Of a stretch of 64,000 bases of DNA, positions 1-14,259 are shown piece by piece (position 1 is the first letter of the stretch; every line of letters starts with the position of its first letter). The DNA is from Pocillopora verrucosa. Taxonomy: Eukaryota > Cnidaria > Anthozoa > Scleractinia > Pocilloporidae. The stretch covers positions 17,439,839-17,503,838 of the forward strand of contig NC_089320.1 of assembly GCF_036669915.1 (NCBI RefSeq), read 5' to 3'. The notes beneath the pieces were generated by a model. The model was not told the origin of the DNA. It did no database searches and worked only from the letters and a program-made list of their open reading frames with translations. Position numbers and translations under genes: made by a program.

Positions 1-868
1 TTTACAATTTGTACTTTTCAGAAATAATTAGTTCTGTACCTCTCACTGGTTCGCTTGCAATAATAGACCAGACGTCTGTGTTGTTCCTTTTTCTGAGAGA
101 TAAAATATTAGATCACTTGCCCTTTTTCAACTTAGAAAGAATGCAAGTAGTACTTCATTGTCGGTGTTTTAATCTCAATTGATAATTTATCTTCACTTGA
201 AGTCCGAGGCGCACTCACGCGTGTTCACAAAGCCGTGCGAAAAAGTTGACTTTGTGAAGCCGACGCCCAGAAACATCGTATTTATCCACGTGCTATGTCC
301 AACAAGGCAATGAAAGTTCTCTTTCGTCTCTCATATTATATACATCATTTCGCAGTTCTGCTGACCAACACTATCAAAGTTTCTAAATGACACTCAAACA
401 TCAAATCCTCTAGAACGGTTCGCTAGTTTTGTCGTTTTCTTTTTTCGAATCATTTTATGCCCTGGCGGCTTCTTGTTTTGGTGACACGTGCGTCCGTGCT
501 AACTGTTTTAAATCGTGTGTGTCAGTTGTACAAATATCAAATATGTATTCTGCCGCTGAAAATTGAAAAGATTGTTAAAGATAAATCGCTGTGCACACAC
601 ACCCTGCTAATTCAAATTCAGATCTCAGTACCATACAATAAAACGGCTTTTTTTATGATTTAATTAAGAATGTCTTGAGTTAAAATACGGTTGGTTAAAC
701 TTTCTTTCTGCAACCTGTTTTAATTATCGACCAGCTATTGGGTTTCTTTACTTTCTCCGTCCAAAATGTGATAAGAATCGAATCAATGAGAGAGAGTAGA
801 AGTTTCAATACGATGAATGTATATGAGAAGTACATAGCGCTATCTTAAAGTGATAACTGATCTCAATG

Positions 869-1045
869 AGGTTGACCGTAAGCCGTAAAACAGCCACAAA
901 ATTTAGCCGGTAGGCGTAAAAATTGAGAAATTTAACCGTTAGTCGAAAAAAGTCAACCGTAATAATTTTTCTTATGACTGCAACGGAAAGAAAATAACAT
1001 AACCAGCTGTAAAATGGCCCAACATTTTATCCTTTAGCCGTAAGG
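869..1045 (+). repeat. Interspersed CCGTAAAA-type repeat, copy A
   Basis: The segment is built from degenerate phrases such as ttagccgtaaaa and accgttag, and it aligns collinearly by eye with a second copy at 27311-27468. Shared order: an accgt-agccgtaaaa start, then ggcgtaaaaattg, an acggaaag/atggaaag segment, a ggcc-aa-attttat segment and a closing tagcc-taag. I do not recognise the family. It may be a short non-autonomous element or an old satellite fragment. Confidence 0.55.
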
Positions 1046-1094
1046 GGGGGGTTGGATGAAGGGTAAGTGGGAGGGGGGGGGGGGGCGGTCGGGG
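1044..1094 (+). other. G-rich tract, quadruplex-capable
   Basis: An 8-G run at 1044-1051, a GGG at 1061-1063, a 13-G run at 1073-1085 and a GGGG at 1091-1094 lie within about 50 bases directly after the interspersed repeat. Four runs of three or more G fit the usual quadruplex pattern. No gene nearby suggests a role, and a replication-slippage tract is the simplest explanation. Confidence 0.5.
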
Positions 1095-4000
1095 AACTTC
1101 ATATGTTACCTGGGACGGGTAACTGCCGCTTGGTTTCGAGGCCTTCCATCATAATCAAAGAATACAATTAAACAATTTAATCTCGACTTTAGATTATTGG
1201 ATGAATTCGACCTCGGACACGCGATTGTTAGCGAACTGTTGTTGAGCCCTTTTATGAGGAGCAAAAATTGGACAGTCGTGATTATCGGACCAAAGTAAGC
1301 CTCTTGTCATTGGAAAGGTTTAAAAAATGCTAACGTGTAAGTATCAAGTTTATGTCAGGAAAAGATTTTTGCAAAAACTCGTCGGATATTGCTGACGGTA
1401 AGGGTAAATTTCCCGCCAGTATAATGCACCAGTTCTACAATTCGAGGACTTTGAATTCAAAGTGTTATCGTCCTGCAGCCCAAAGGTCTTTAAAAGTGTC
1501 GTTGCGCAACTGGTTATCAGGTGTAGTATCAACATTTGTATCTTACACGTAGCGTAATTTGTTATACTCAGTTATTTTCTTTGACTTGGTTGGAATAGAA
1601 TGTTACATTCTCATTGCGCTCACGCCATCAATCGTTTTTAAACTGACCTTAAATGAAAGTTGTTGTAATCATTATCGAGGCCCGTGTTATGAAACTGGAA
1701 GAAAATAAAGCTATTCTTCATGTATTTCAATAAATATGCGATGTAAAGAAGTACCTGAAAAATGATATTGGCCTTAAGAAATAAATCGTTTGTCTAAATA
1801 TGAAACAAATGCAGATCTAATCCTTTGTTCTTCTCAAAAAAAGGGATATGTTCACTTAGATTTTGGCAATGGTTTTAAATCAGCGTCTTTTGTCACACAA
1901 AGCAACGATGCTTCAAGGACCGGCAAAAGTTAAAATAATGATAATGACAGTAGCTCAATCTTATTGCATTTGTATGCTGTGGAAAATTTGCGAAGACCAC
2001 GAAAGAAATAAACCAAACGTTCTCGTATTTCATTTATTTTCTTGGAAACTTGACGAAAACTAAAATTATCTTTTCCTTTGGCAGAAAAAAAGAACTTTGA
2101 AACATATATCTAAAAACTGATTTTCAGCCAGTGGTTTTACTGACTAATGGCTTCCAAACGAAACGGCGAATCTCCCTTTGTCAGTATACAAGTCCCGAAA
2201 ACGGATGCCAATTGGTATATTTTTTTTCGTTTGCACGAAATCTATGTTTGCTGGTTGCTAGCAAACAAATTCACAGAATCATAAAACGCGGCATGAACTT
2301 TGAGACTATCCCCTCTACATTGAAGGTAGTTTTCTTAATTTTTCCACCCATGTAAAATTTGAACTTTAGAAGGACAACTGGAAATTCTATTAAAAATAAA
2401 ATTTAAAAAAAAAAAAAAACAGTAAGGTTTATTAGTCAGATACAAAAGAGATACTTTCCTCAAGAACGGAAATCGTAGGGAAGTACATGCAGTGCAGGTG
2501 AAAAACATTAGCATTGTTTCAGGGTAAGTGTCGAAGATGTAGCGGAGGATAAAACTCACATCCAATTTATTTCTTATTAGACGCCGGAGATGCGCCTTTT
2601 AACAGAAAGTGAATAGTTAAAGTAAATAAACCACTTTCTGTCTTTGTAAAATAAGCCGGAATTAAAAACCAATTCAAAGAAAATGGCCAATTATGTAGCA
2701 GTTTTAGTCTAATTAAATTGCGCTTTTTTTCAGGTTTAAATTGTGGGTATGACATCTTTAGAAAGCAATCAGATATCATGTTATATTTACTCTACTTTCT
2801 ATTTTTTCTTTACAAATATTAATTGGACAATTTTAGACGCTTTGCGCAAAGCGCGCGGACATTTTATGAAAAAACATATTCCACGGTAAAACTTCGGTTT
2901 CATTTTTGTGCGTCATAAAATCTGTACTGAAAAGTTTCATACACCGTCTTTGAGAAAAAAAATGTGCGCTTTCAGCAAAAGGATAAGAGATGGTTTGACA
3001 TGAGAAAAACTGAAGTTGTTTCATGATCAGATAAAGTTAAAATAACACATTTTGACCAGCGTAACTCTTTAACTGAATCATTACTACCTGTCTAATGATC
3101 CATCTTCTATTAAATAGCTTTGTTAAATTTACTGCTCGGGTAAAAAAGGGAATAAAGAGGAAGAGAGAGAAATTAAGAGATTTATAGAGAGCCAAAGCAA
3201 CCGGTTTGTGCGTCTCAAGTTGTGTAGTTTTATGAAACTTTGGAATAAATCGAGGTATTTTGATTATCTGATGGCTTGTTTGGCACTGTGAATGACATTT
3301 CTGCTGTGCACGTTTATTAAAATGATATTAAAAAACGTGTGTTAAAACAAAGACTTTATTCTTCAGGACAGCGGCCATCTCAATTTAGACCGACTGAGAA
3401 AAGAATGAGCAAACAAATGCGAATGAGAGGAAATTTGAGTTTACATTTTCAAGGGTAAAAGCCAATTCTTTTTTGCCATCTGCTGCGGTGAAGGACGTTA
3501 GTCTAATGTAAACTTTCAACGGATCATAATCAGGTCTTTATTTATCTGGAAATATCAAATTTTATTCAAGTGTCTTTGTAGCCACTGGGAGTTTGTCCTT
3601 AGTAATTGGCTTAGAATGTATCTAATTCCATCTTGGAAACAATCGTGTTTTGTTTGGCAGAGTATCTTGAGCGGTAAATTATTTTCATTGTATTCTTTTC
3701 GCTTCTATGACTGCTTGAAAAAAAACTCGTATTTTCCCTTATTTTACTTAAAACAAGAGTGAAATTTCTCAGAATTATCGAAAAATGTCAAAATGCTACA
3801 GTGATAGCGGATGTAAAAATAAAAATGTATACTTTGTGCGGTAAAACGCGTTAATTTCGCCGGTAGCCATTGATTAGAAGATTCCCTTCCTGCTAAGATG
3901 TCGTATCGATATTTCTAATCAATTATACATTTATCTTGGTGATAGAAAAATATCTCTTTTATGTTTACAAAACGTGTAAAACCGCGGACATGTATAATCT

Positions 4001-5074
4001 AAGCACTGGCAACAATTTCCTCGTAGTGTTAGATGAACGGTGATGACAGCAGGGCAATTTAAGGTTTAAAACATTTGTACTTTACCAAAAGATAAGCACA
4101 AGGCTAGAGTTTATGCCTCCTTTATTAATATCACAGTCCCTGTTGACAGTCGGATGCAAAATTTCTAAATCAAATCACAATTAAACCTATCCTTGTGACA
4201 ACGGTGTGAAAAAAAATCACTTGGCTATTATTATGAAATCTAAACTTGACGCATATAGCACTGGCAGGTGACTAGAACAATATGAACAAGACACTGGGCA
4301 ATTTCCGAACGCAACTCCTAAATAAATCTGACATCGATTTCCTTGGGGTTTCTATCGGTAAAAGAAGGAAGCTATTTCATTGCTTTAAAATTTAAACCAT
4401 TTCAATTCTGTGGAAGCCAATCGAAGACCCTCGCAATGAAAAAGAAAACTCTGGGGCGGCGCGTGCCACAAATTACCTATATTCACACTCGGTGCTCTAA
4501 ACACATAATGCGTACCGATAATTAAATTTCGTGGTGTGATATGAGCCGTTTGTAAGAAAACAAGCAGTTTTGAATGCGGTGATACTGTAATTAAAGTTAT
4601 ACAATGATGTCTTGCAACGTAGGTTGCGAAAATAAAGCCATACAACTGTAGCTCCCCCTGTCTTCGGAGAAAGTTGTTTGGAAAGTATTTGCGGACAAGA
4701 AACTTTTCCAATATGGACGATATATGGCTCCTGTTTGGACAGCACGTGTCGAACACATTATCTACAGATTCTATATACATAGATTCAACATTTCAAAGCA
4801 ATGGATCGCTAATTGTTTTGATGGCGAATAAAAGTGTAAAAAAGCTGCGAAAACACTTTACCGCCCAAACAAAAGTCATTGATGAGCAGATTAAATTACA
4901 AAGATGCTAGCGATCTACACGGTCTTTCATTTGAGGCACCCACCTTTAATTAGCTTTACCAGCCAATCACTGCTCAGGTGGGTCACGTGATTATCCTGGC
5001 AGCTGGTCTAGTCAAACTACAAGGTGCGACAGCAGTGTACAAGTCCAAAAGCCTCTTTACCATTCGTCAGAGAC

Positions 5075-5080
5075 TATAAA
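5075..5080 (+). promoter_or_regulatory. TATA box of the nuclear receptor gene
   Basis: A clean TATAAA lies 65-70 bases upstream of the candidate first ATG at 5145. Transcription would start near 5105 and leave a leader of about 40 bases. A CACGTG E-box at 4984-4989 sits about 90 bases further upstream. Its role is inferred from spacing only. Confidence 0.5.
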
Positions 5081-5144
5081 ACGCCACGACCTCCGAAGAG
5101 GAATTCGCCAATTTTTACTCGCCGCTTTTTGGTCCGGTGAAGAC

Positions 5145-8100
5145 ATGGAGGTCGAACAACACACCGTAGTAGGTAGGACGAAGAGAGTTTAAGTTTACTC
5201 ATTCTTTCGGTATTCTATTGACAAGCCTACGGAAGTTTTTCATGGAGTGAGTTTAAAAGTTTAGAGTTCTTAAAGGGTTTTACTTTTAATTAAAATCCCA
5301 TTAGCTAGAATACGACACTGAGGTGTAGCTATGTTTCCGCTACAAAAATGTAGACTCCGTCTTTATTTTTTTCACTTCGGACGGCGCGTAACTGTGTAGC
5401 TCGTCTTGGTATTTCAATTACGCCTGGGGAAAGGCTTCCTCTGGTGCTATTCCATTTCCATGGAATCACAGGAAACCAAAATTATTATACCAGTGAAAAA
5501 TATTTCTTTGGCTAAACTCTATTCCGCTGCCTTGTTGGAGTATTATTTTGCTCAGATAGATTTGAAATTAATCCAAAGCAAGTTCAAAACTTCGACACTT
5601 AGGGTCTTGCGACACTCATTCAACGGTTTTGTGACTTTTTTGTTTTGACTATCGCATTATTCAGAAGAGCGAGACATGGAGCGCGAGAGCTCTTCCCCGA
5701 AGAAACAAGAATCGATTGAGCGTAAACCCGAAGTGCTGTGCAAAGTTTGCGGGGATATTTCGTCTGGAAGGCACTACGGAGTTTATACATGCGATGGCTG
5801 TAGCGGTTTCTTCATGCGTAGCGTGCGAAGAGACATGGTCTACTCCTGTAAGGGCAACGGAAATTGTGTTGTTGACAAGAAACGACGAAATCAGTGTCAA
5901 GCTTGCCGGTTTCAGAAATGCCTCGATGTCAAGATGAACAGGTTTGGTAAGTGAGAAAGTTACTCGTAAAGTTATTTTTCGATCGCCATCAGCTCATCAT
6001 CAACGCAACACGCTCACGCCCCGCAAGTGGCTCAATGGACGGCCAAGCAATTAAAACTCGCCCCGATCATAAAATTTGTTTTCGTTTTTGGCACATATCT
6101 TAAGAGAGGGGCTTAACCTAATTCCAGTGTATCATTGTCGAATAATCGACGGGCAAAACGCATTGTACGTGTTTGTTTTGTAACTCATTCTAAAATATAT
6201 CATTAAGTTTCAAGGGAGGTGGAAAGCTTTTATAAAAAATTTGAAGCGATGATGAATCTAGCTGATTTTGTTTGTGATGTTTTTTCCTTGTAGCGTGGAA
6301 TGCGCTTCATTTCCTTTCACTTTGGGAAAAAATTAAATTTTAATTTGGCGACAGAATGTTTACTTGGGAGATCCAAAACGTTAAAATTGCAGAATTTTGT
6401 CGAAAAGTTCCCAAAGTCGATTTGCAAGAATCTGTTTGATGTGTAAGTTGAATTAGGGAAGATATGTTTGATAAAGATTGAAAGCGCCCGAAGGTTTTTA
6501 CCGTATTTTACAATGTTTGGTATTTCGGAATTTTCTTTAATTTGACAATGTGATAGATATTTGGTAGATGATATTTTGATACTCCGGTGGAGCCACATTG
6601 TTCCCTAAATACATTGAATTTCGAAGACAGCAATTAGTTCCAATTAATCTTTATAATAAAAAGGAAACGTCAAACTTTCCTTCCATTCTTTGCTGACAAC
6701 AAATCACTGTGTATTTTCGCAAGCTGCGGTTTAAGAACCTTCGCAATTAAAGTTTATTTATTCTAAGCCAAGGCCATGTAGTTCTCTAAGAAATTAGAGT
6801 TTCCCAACGAAATGAGTAAATAAATGTGTCCTAATGAAAAGCTAGCATGATATCTCGGGCAGATTAGAAAAACAGTAAATTGTTTCAAGTGATAATCTGC
6901 GGCATTCCCGAGAAGGACATATGTCCAGCTAATGAGCACAGGTGAAAACAGGTCTTTCAAATGATTCACGAGGAAAAAAAACAGTTGGTGGTTTCCTTGA
7001 GAAGGAGATGCTTTCCTTTAGTTGTAATGTATAAAGGGCGCTACATAAGCTACTAGTGCATCAGAAAATTCGCCTCTTGGCTTCTGGGAGGCGAAAAAGA
7101 TTGAATGTGTTGGGATGTCGCCCTAAATCGTTTACCGCAGGTGATCACCAGATCAATTGCAAAGACATTTTGTTCCATTCATTAAAATAGACAGACCGTG
7201 TTTTTCTTTTCAAAGGAAACTCACCCGTATTCTTTGATAAACAATAAACTGAGTTCTTCAGTGAAGAAACAAATGCTCCTATTGTCTTTTCTCAATACAT
7301 TTCTCGGTTTAAAAAAAACTTTGTGCAACTCGGACTTTGAAGCCTACTTAAACTGCACAGCTTCGAAGCAAAAGCAGTGTCTTGATTCAAACTGGGTTCT
7401 CAACGAAAAGAAATTACTCTTGCCAAGCTAGAGAACCGGTGTTAACACAATTATGGTTTATTTGAAATTTAGGCAATTTAGAACCTCCACGCCGCTTGTT
7501 TTGAATAGATTAATATCGATAGTGATATACTATTGTAATATAGGGACGGACAGTGGGAACTCGATCCAAAGGTAAACAAAAACGCGTGGCGCCCTAAAAA
7601 TATTGAAACGCCTTTTTTTTTTACGATATTCTTACTGATGTTGCTGAAAACCCGCCTTCACTGAAAATATCCATTTTTCGCCATTAATTCGCGTTTTCGA
7701 CGCCTTTAAGCTTCTTTTCGAAGAACGTAAGTTGCTTAAAGGTTCCGTATAGTATGCTATGTTTAAGAAACAGCTTTTGTGTTGTACGTGCGTTTGTAGT
7801 GAACAATGGTTTCTCGTTTTCTATGCTTCGTTCTGTACATTGTCTTGGATGAGACATTACAATTTAACTCGATTATAAACAGGTTGTTATGTCATCTGAT
7901 CCTCTCGAGTTTTGATAATGTTATAAATGCACCGACTTCCCTCTAAAAAAAAGTTTCGCAAACTTCTCGTCACGCTGTTGAGTTGCGTGTGAAAAGCTGC
8001 TTTCCAAGCACTCATTTGATGAAGCCCAAGATTTTTTATGAAACCACTAAATGCCAAGATATTTTCTTCCTTTACGAAGATATGTCGCTGATGAACAACA

Positions 8101-11100
8101 AGCAGGAGGTCTATCCGCTGCTAGTATTTTAAAGCCACAATCAATTTGCGACAAAAAATTAGTGTTATCAGAAATTCTTATGCGTTACAAGTTTCCTTGA
8201 TAGAAAACAGCGCCCTCAACTCACTTACGTTGCTTGCGAGCAAACGCATTTGTTTTAACGTTCTTTGAAATAGCAGTGTTCGTGCAGGTTGAATATTACC
8301 TTTCCTGTCTACTGAGAACTAACTAGACACGCTAGAAAACTTAACCGCTTTTCATAAAGTCGAGAAACTTAACTCTCCAAATCATAGAGCTTCTTTCAAC
8401 CATGTGCAATTCAATTTCAATATTAACTGGAAATAAAAAAAAATTAGGGTTTTAAAAAAGAAAGCTACAGAAAGGTTTTTTTTATCCAAAATAGAACTGA
8501 CACTGCATTCTAATTTTGTTCGAAATAATATGTTTAACTGCGAAAATTTTATATTCTTTGCGTCGATGACAGATCTAGAATACATAAAGATGGGTCACAG
8601 GTTTTCAACGTCAGATCTGAAAGAGTCAGACGAACGTCGCAGAAAATCAATGACATAACTACTATTAAAAATGGCATTGAAATGACAAATAAATAGGGTG
8701 TTCTTTTTCTTTTCTTATGCTGTCAGTAAGTCATAACCACGGAATGAATGCGGGAATGTTCTGCTTCTGGATGGTCTCTGTGGTAACAGTCCACGGGGTG
8801 AGAGGGCTGAAAATTAGCGAGTCATTTAAAAGATGTTTTTCTGGCTTTATCGTAATGAAAGCACTTCAAACCATGTGAAGACTCGTTAAGTAACGTGTCA
8901 CTAAAACACCGCTGTATTGTTCGAGTCATAAACAGAGAGGCCCGTGCGCCAAGTATAATGTAATTGAAAAAAAACCTTTTGTGAATCGTTTTCCTAGGTT
9001 TATACTGTTAAAAGAACATGTACTCTTCTACTAAGAGAACTTCTAGCGAAATTTTTATTGTTCTCATAGTTTGGGTTTGAAAATGCAAGTACAATGTGTG
9101 GCCATTGACAATCTTCAGTATGTTGCCAGGCCAAAGCACTCGAACTCATCCAAACAAAAGCACCGGTTGGTTCGGTCTCCTAGATTCACAGACTTTTGTC
9201 AGCCAAAAAAAACGACCAGAATTAGTATGACTTGAAGGCTGACAATTTCTCATCATATTGAGTTATCGACGGTGTAAATGAGGCAGTAGTTTTTCATAAT
9301 ATTTATAAAAGTTCAGAGGCCGTTTCGTTTCTAGGATGCAAAGGTATGTCTAAGCAATGTTGAAACGGCCTCTAAACAACCATTTTGCACTTTCCTAAAA
9401 TTGATCAACAATTTACCTGAATAGTTAATTTTAAGAAGATATCTTTTTATTTTAAGACTGAAATATCCATGGCTGTTCGCCACAAATAGTCGAATGATAT
9501 GCAACTTCTCGGTAAACAAATTAAAAGTTAAAGAAAAGAAAAATATAAGCATGTCTCTGCAAAGGTGTTTCCTTGTGTATGCTTCCGCATGAATAAAATA
9601 TCTGCTGCCACTCTCAAACAAGATTTTTACTCAAGGTGGTGACAATTTTAAATATTTCCTATTTAAGGTTTCATAGCTTGTATCTATTAATACTTCTTAG
9701 GTCTGCATTGTCAATAACAAATTTACAGATAGCTACGTGCGCTCAAACACGTTATCGGGCATATACATCACAAAGTCGACGCTAAATGAATATTCTCTAG
9801 GAAAAGAAACAACTCCTGTGGCCGGAATCCAGTGACATGACCTTCTAACAAATTCATTCAACGGTTATATAACTTCGAATGTCACCTAAAACAATATCTT
9901 GTATTTTCACTCTTTTAAATTGCAATGAATAGGTATACAGTTTAACCTGAACCCATTCTTCAAGAGTTTCGCGTGGTTAAAATGTCTTGCACGTGTAAAG
10001 CAAATACGCATCAAGGCAAGCGCTAAATGAAACATGCCAACTTTTTGATTAAACCGATAAATTTGACTACAGTGAATCAAAGACTTATGCTGCTTAACAT
10101 ATTTTGAATTTAAAACATTGTATTTTCACTGTGGGAAGAAAACGTCCCGTCATGCTCGGAGGGGACTTTCTTTTCAAAACTACTAAACTATAAACTGTAC
10201 TGTAATTTTTGGTCCCTATAATCTTATCTTAATTATTGCTATATGGCAACCATGGATCGTAAACCTCCGCAAAAGGTTTCTCGCCATATAGATTCTAAAA
10301 ATCCCTTTTCTCGCACGTTGTTACCGTGGCATTCTATCTGTTGCCGGCGATTGTTTTAGAAGCAGAATCACGTCCAAATTCTTTTCATATTTTGCTACAA
10401 ATATCAAACGAATTGTCTTATTTTGTCGTTTTCTAGCCGTGCAACAAGAAAGACAACCAAATTCCGCTCGCCTTCTCAAACCGCCCATGGGGGATGAATA
10501 CGCCAGCAAACTCGTGAACAGTGACTTCCTGACGAGTCTGATTGTCGCGGAACCCTGTCGGGAAGCCGTACATCGCTTTGGGCATCAAGCGCCAGGAATT
10601 CCTTATCCATCGCAACAAGAAATCGCTACCTCGCTGTACTGCTCGACACCCGATGCCATCTGTGAATCTGCAGCGCGTTTGTTGTTTATCTCAGTAAAGT
10701 GGGCGCGAAATATCCCTTCGTTTGTGAATTTGCCGTTTAGAGATCAAGTTATTTTGCTGGAGGAAGGCTGGAGGGAGTTATTTATCATGGGAGCCGTCCA
10801 GTGGAACATGCCTCTCGAGGTAGCACCTCTCCTGGCCGCGGCAGGAATGCATGTGGATAACACGCCTGCGGAAAAGATTGTCGCTACTATGGCCGATATT
10901 CGTATGCTGCAAGAAATCAGTGCGCGATTTCGAAGTCTCCAAGTTGGTGAAGCGGAGTTTGCGTGTTTGAAAGCAGTGGTTCTTTTTAAATCCGGTGAGT
11001 TGATAGAATTTAGCATCAGAGCGTTAAAAAGAATATACTGCCTTTTTTTATGTTTAATTTGTCCCATTCGTCGTGGTCAAGCTGATGTGCATCTCACAAA

Positions 11101-14100
11101 AAACTTGAATAAATAAGAAATCATATCGTCATTTCACTAAAATCCGCATTATAAATCCCCCCGAATAATCTCTCGTAGGAATATATTCTATAGCAGTTTT
11201 TCGAAAAAAAATTATATTCACATGTCTTACGAGATGTAAACAGGACATACATTATGAAGTATTGAAGAAAAGTACTGCTTCCAAAAGTTATTATTTAAAT
11301 GTGGAAGTTTTTAATTTTCATGTTAAGCAAAACTTTTATTCTACTTGGTGATGGCACAAAACAGAAGAATATTAAAACCATGCTTTGTATACTGTTTTTG
11401 ACACGTTTTTAAAGAAAAACAACGAAGCAAAAGGTACAATAGCTTATCATACGCCTCAGGTTCATTGAGGTCTTTATCTTGTGATGGATTGGGTTTAGAA
11501 AGCATTTACACTGAGTGCTTGTAACAGAAATGGGCGTTCTTGTTCTTAATGGTCTGACCTTTCTTAAAACCCCACTAATGATTCAAAATTAGAAGTCTTG
11601 TATTTTGAAAGTAAAATTTATTCTAGAAACAAGTAATCTATTTGGAACTCCACACGAGCACATGTTGTGTAGGTCGGAGTCGCGCGCTGCTAACCACTTA
11701 GATTAAAACGCCAAGAAGATTAGCCTCGTGTAGGGAGTTTTTTAGTTCTTCTTTATTAACTGTGCGTATCAATAACCATATCATAGAAAAATCAAAGCCG
11801 CTTAATTTACGCTAATTACAATACGCTTTGCTGCGCGCAACAAGCCTACACTGCTTCTCATTTATAATTAAAAGAACCATTTCTCTATGATTGAATTTCT
11901 TAATAAGACTGTGTGCTTCAGTTATTGAAATATGCCTAATTACGACCGTAGTGAATTTCTCGTATTAACTTTAATCAAATATGAAACTTATACTCTTTCA
12001 TATTTATGATGTCGCAGAAACCCCATCTGACTTGTTATCTGCATCGAATAATTTTGCCTTTAAATATAAAACATTAAGTCAGGCGGCCTGAAATCTAGCT
12101 TTCAATTTATTTGTGACCAATTGCGAGAGTTTTAGGATCTTCAGTGCAACAACGCGTGTTTTTGTGAGAAACTTGAAAACATATGAAGTTTGTTTTTTAT
12201 ATTTGTCAAATAGTTTAGAGTCTCGTTATTCCACTGTCGGAGTTCGAAGTTTCTTCAAAGGACTTCAAGTTGACGTGGGTTTGAGAGGATAGAGATTATA
12301 ACAAAGTGCTTAATGGAACATACCGCAACAAGACAAATTGGTACTCGAATGGAGTACTCTAAGATTACCATCTACAGCCTGCAGTCCAAAATTGGGCGGC
12401 ATTGTAAAGGGCAGGTATTTGATGTTTACACACCACAAGCTCTGAATAGAAAACAGTTGTTACCAGACAAGGAAAACACTGAAAAATTTAAATGCGTATA
12501 GTTTTCTATTCCTGCCCTTTCTTCTGTTGCATGCTCCTAGCATATGGAAAAACAATCGAGAAGGTATGAAATATTTTCGAACTTTCGAATATCAAAACAC
12601 TTTCGAATCACTCAAAGCTTAAATAGTTCTGGATATATCAAATCTACTTTTTCTATATATCACAGGATTGGAGGAAATCTATGACGCAAAAATATCGATT
12701 TTCTTCTAAAAGTGCATGATAAAATGAATGTCTCTGTATCGATACATAATATCTAACAATGCTAAATAATGAAAGTTCTCGTCTTTAGTGTCTGTGGCTT
12801 GAAAGCAACGTGACGGATATTTTTACTCTGCGGTTTTCCTAAAAACAGGTGTTTCTTGGAGAGTAATTCAATAAAAAAATAATCTGGGATCATTTTACCA
12901 CCCGTCATGCTTCGAATGTCAAGTTTTATTCGGTAATATGTCCAATTTACTGCTATTCTGACCCAACTTACCACGTTACTAAGTAAGTCACGATACAAGT
13001 CGGTAAAAATCAGTGATTTTATTAAAGCTTTTTTATGACTTATTCATTAACTTTCAATTGACACTGTTTTTGAAACGTTTTAGACACGTCTTAGGAAAGG
13101 AAAACTTTACAGGAATGCCGAAATGAAGCTGGACATAACATGATACACCCGTAAACTGAAGGGTAGCATGATGAGGGAAAATAAATTTGGTCTGTCCTCT
13201 TCTTCAAATCTTAAAGAGCAAGAGAAAACTCACTCCCTAAAAGTTTTGTTCACATGATTTCTTTACGTTTGTTTATCTGAAAGCTCGGTCGTCAAATGAA
13301 GGTTGACCTGTTTTCTTTACATAGGCATACGGGCAACTGAGTGAATTAACTAGGAAATTTTTTTGTTTTTACATCTCTCGTGACATTAGGCGATGTACAT
13401 ACAACACTGTGTTCCTCGTTCCTAGATCGTTGTTGACTAAGACTAAAAAAGCTCTCATGAAGTAAATAATCCTTTACATATACATGGCTAGTGTCCCAAA
13501 AAGAACTTTAATTTATTAAAATTTTGTAATTACTCTCATACACGGTACTCCTTGGGCGTTTCATTGTGTATAACGATATCAAATGTTGTGGTCAACTCAG
13601 TTTTGAGCGTCAATGAAATCAGTGGACACCGAGTAAAACATCACGTTCTATTCAAGTAGCTAGCTTATCACACAGCTTGTTAAGCCCGTCCGAAAATTCA
13701 CTTACTCATTCACTATTGCACTAAAATATTACTGTGAATTGTATGAGAATTCAAGTCACGAGGACAACTTATCCGACTCGCAGGGTTAAGCCAAATATGA
13801 AAGATGCACGCCTCAAACTTGCTTTAAACCATCTGTTAACCTCCCTCTGGGTCAATGAAAGTGAATTTTTTTTAAATTAACAACATATCTTGGTATACCT
13901 TCCCTCCATATGTTAAAACATCCCTTCCAGATAATCTTGCATCTCCCCCCGTCTACACTAATCTTTAACCAACCGTTCCGTCCTCGCTGACAAAAGTTTT
14001 TCCCCCCTAAAAATCAGAGCTCAGAGGACTGCGAGATCCACAGCAAGTGGAGTGCTATCAAGACCAAGCACAGATCATGCTGGGAGATTACATCAGGAGG

Positions 14101-14259
14101 CACTTTCCCGGTCAGCAAGTTCGCTTTGGGAAGCTTCTCTTGATGCTGCCGTCCCTGAGGATGGTGAATCCTAAAACTATTGAAGAACTGTTCTTCCGGC
14201 AAACGATCGGGAGCGTGGCTATTGAGAGCTTGCTTTGCGACATGTTCAAGTCAAGCTGA
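5145..14259 (+). CDS. Nuclear receptor, NR2E (TLX/PNR)-like
   Basis: Ligand-type transcription factor of the nuclear receptor superfamily, expected to bind DNA in the nucleus. Exons: 5145-5172, 5665-5946, 10437-10994 and 14018-14259; all junctions are GT/AG and keep frame, giving about 369 aa. If translation starts at the second Met (5676) the product is 356 aa; the tiny first exon is the least certain. The DNA-binding domain spans roughly residues 35-105, with zinc-finger cysteines at 35, 38, 52, 55, 71, 77, 87 and 90 and the P-box CDGCS typical of NR2E receptors. The splice into exon 3 restores the segment [12 protein letters not shown], matching the T/A-box of TLX and PNR. The ligand-binding domain follows, with the DQVILLEE signature and the C-terminal LLCDMFKSS, close to the TLX end. 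A TLX- or PNR-like orthologue seems likely; other cnidarian NR2 receptors are the alternative. An AATAAA lies at 14528. Confidence 0.93.

Larger units (their letters stand above)
1..5070. other. Gene-free flank
   Basis: No open frame here shows a recognisable domain or a convincing chain of splice sites. The longest frame, 131 codons on the minus strand at 4385-4780, has no family motif. The stretch holds one copy of an interspersed repeat (about 869-1045), a G-rich run just after it, and an A-run near 2405-2420. The last few hundred bases, rich in E-box-like CACGTG and CAGCTG motifs near 4984-5010, are probably upstream sequence of the nuclear receptor gene. Confidence 0.6.

Noticed and set aside
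4385-4780. 131-codon minus-strand frame in the left flank
   Set aside because: The longest unexplained frame on the left, but it has no domain, no codon-use signal I can judge and no supporting splice pattern.
10744-11067. 107-codon minus-strand frame
   Set aside because: Antisense of the nuclear receptor ligand-binding exon; no motif of its own.
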